Positions 63,243-64,000 of a DNA stretch of 64,000 nt are shown here, in pieces (position 1 is the stretch's first letter; every line of letters begins with the position of its first letter). The translations under genes were made by a program, and so were the position numbers. Source of the DNA: Rhizobium sp. Q54 (lineage in GTDB: Bacteria > Pseudomonadota > Alphaproteobacteria > Rhizobiales > Beijerinckiaceae). The notes under the pieces are model-generated. The model worked only from the letters and a program-made list of their open reading frames with translations, did not search any database and was not told the DNA's origin. Where the stretch lies: assembly GCA_945878875.1 (NCBI GenBank), contig CAMCUC010000005.1:18819-82818 (forward strand), written 5' to 3'.

Positions 63243-63657
63243 CGCGGCGACCCTCCGCATCAAGCAACAGCGAACCGTCTTCCTTGTGAAACGGACCTGC
63301 GGGCCACTTGTCGAGCAAATCCAGAACCATTTCGCTGGGCCGGCACAAGCGCACGCCTTTGGGCGTACACACGATAGGCCGGTTGACGAGAATGGGATGG
63401 GCGACCATGGCGTCGAGCAGCGTTTCGTCGTCAATGGCGGGATCGGTGAGGCCCATCTGTTCCGCTGGCGATTTGCTCACGCGCAGCGCCGTCCTTGGGG
63501 TCAGGCCTGCGGCGGCGAACAAACCAATGAGCTGCGGCTTCGTCCAGCCCGTTTCAAGGTAATTTATCACGACAGGCCGATATCCGGCGGCCTCGATGGT
63601 CGCAAGCGTATTGCGAGACGTGCCACATTCAGAATTATGATAAATTGCGATGTTCAT
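63235..63657 (-). CDS. arsC: Arsenate reductase ArsC, glutaredoxin-dependent
   Basis: A 140-aa cytoplasmic reductase that converts arsenate to arsenite using glutaredoxin. The catalytic cysteine is Cys11 in [13 protein letters not shown]. The RVSKSPAEQ and [21 protein letters not shown] segments carry the conserved arginines. arsH follows with an overlapping frame. No arsenite efflux gene (arsB/acr3) or arsR is in the window, so export must be encoded elsewhere or was lost beyond the edge. Confidence 0.95.
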   Translation of the reverse strand: MNIAIYHNSECGTSRNTLATIEAAGYRPVVINYLETGWTKPQLIGLFAAAGLTPRTALRVSKSPAEQMGLTDPAIDDETLLDAMVAHPILVNRPIVCTPKGVRLCRPSEMVLDLLDKWPAGPFHKEDGSLLLDAEGRRVG

Positions 63658-63695
63658 ATCGGCGCTTCTTGCTGTGATTTGCGATGATGTTGATT

Positions 63696-63709
63696 AATAT
63701 TATAATATT
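63696..63709 (-). promoter_or_regulatory. AT-rich palindrome in the ars promoter region
   Basis: AATATTATAATATT is a perfect 14-base palindrome in a very AT-rich stretch, about 40 bases before the arsC start. ArsR/SmtB-type repressors bind sites of this sort. It may equally just be promoter DNA. Confidence 0.4.
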
Positions 63710-63739
63710 TTTATTCATACCACAATCGCACCCGTAGAC

Positions 63740-64000
63740 TGTTCCCCGTCAGCACCTGTGTCCCAGATTTACGGTTGTGATTTAAGGAGAGTTTTGGTCT
63801 CGTCGTTATGACGAAGGAACCAAGATGAACCCTAGATCCTCAAGCGCCAACAAGCCTGCCGAGCAGGTGATGAAGGACATACGCCGTGCGACCCGACGGC
63901 ATTTTTCAGCGGAAGATAAAATCCGCATTGTGCTGGACGGCCTGCGCGGCGAAGACAGCATCGCTGAGATTTGCCGCAAGGAAGGGATTGCACAGAGCCT
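63740..64000 (+). mobile_element. Left end of an IS3-type insertion sequence (partial)
   Basis: The transposase OrfA start at 63825 is preceded by about 85 bases beginning TGTTCCCCGTCAGCACC, which could be the left terminal repeat (IS3 ends open with TG). The right end lies outside the window, so the boundary at 63740 is tentative. Confidence 0.45.
63825..64000 (+). CDS. IS3-family transposase OrfA (partial, runs off the window)
   Basis: 58 codons from ATG 63825 (AAGGA about 7 nt upstream). RRATRRHFSAEDKIRIVLDGLRGED followed by SIAEICRKEGIAQSL is the helix-turn-helix DNA-binding start of IS3-type OrfA proteins. It is cut by the window end, so completeness is unknown. Confidence 0.8.
   Translation, partial: MNPRSSSANKPAEQVMKDIRRATRRHFSAEDKIRIVLDGLRGEDSIAEICRKEGIAQS

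Noticed and set aside
1-64000. tRNA, rRNA, CRISPR arrays and replication origin
   Set aside because: I looked through the gaps between genes and saw no cloverleaf-like sequence, no repeat-spacer array and no DnaA-box cluster. A covariance search was not possible.

Overview
The window looks like chromosomal DNA of an alphaproteobacterium, probably Hyphomicrobiales (inference). The reasons are mostly GC-rich coding DNA, a CtrA-type box (TTAA-N7-TTAA), an alphaproteobacterial phosphate-starvation gene set (C-P lyase, BtaA/BtaB, PlcP-like phosphatase), a fused ATP-grasp/alpha-E operon, and a brnTA module. I see no rRNA, tRNA, CRISPR array or replication origin.

0-8.8 kb: the tail of an unidentified gene, two tandem six-cysteine outer-membrane beta-barrel paralogues, a chemotaxis receptor, and an envelope group (YdjC/ChbG-type deacetylase, GT2 glycosyltransferase, murJ), followed by panC-panB. 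8.9-14.7 kb: a complete branched-chain-amino-acid-type ABC importer (binding protein, two permeases, two ATPases) with a MetE-C-like methyltransferase. 14.7-21.2 kb: a small membrane protein, a TerC-family protein, a lipoprotein alpha/beta-hydrolase, an SGNH-like protein bracketed by two copies of a palindromic repeat, thrS, and the brnT-brnA toxin-antitoxin pair. 21.2-28 kb: a three-gene operon of a large transglutaminase/DUF2126 protein, a circularly permuted ATP-grasp/alpha-E fusion and a second transglutaminase. 28-38.3 kb: assorted metabolic and transport genes, a CtrA-box-preceded 39-aa membrane peptide, an MMPL-transporter remnant, a frame-scrambled DUF305 protein, an orphan TAXI receptor and dps. 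38.3-40.9 kb: a cyd (CIO-type) oxidase operon whose cydA carries an in-frame TAA.

41.4-62.5 kb is a phosphorus-starvation region. A translationally coupled C-P lyase operon phnGHIJ-GNAT-phnKLMN runs on the minus strand, divergent from phnC-phnD-phnE, a hexapeptide acyltransferase and an MFS transporter. A 2H-phosphoesterase-like DUF1045 gene converges on phnN. Next comes a lipid-remodelling block: a secreted SRPBCC protein, a GT4 glycosyltransferase, a PAP2 phosphatase, btaB, btaA and a PlcP-like phosphatase. A second Phn-type importer (phnD-phnC-phnE-phnE) closes it. Pho-box-like direct repeats (11-bp period) precede most transcription units. The inferred logic is that low phosphate turns on phosphonate import and C-P bond cleavage, while phospholipids are stripped of their head groups and replaced by betaine lipids and glycolipids.

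62.5-64 kb: arsC-arsH (arsenic resistance) and the start of an IS3-type transposase that runs off the window.

All assignments come from reading motifs, starts and spacing by eye. No database search or alignment was run.
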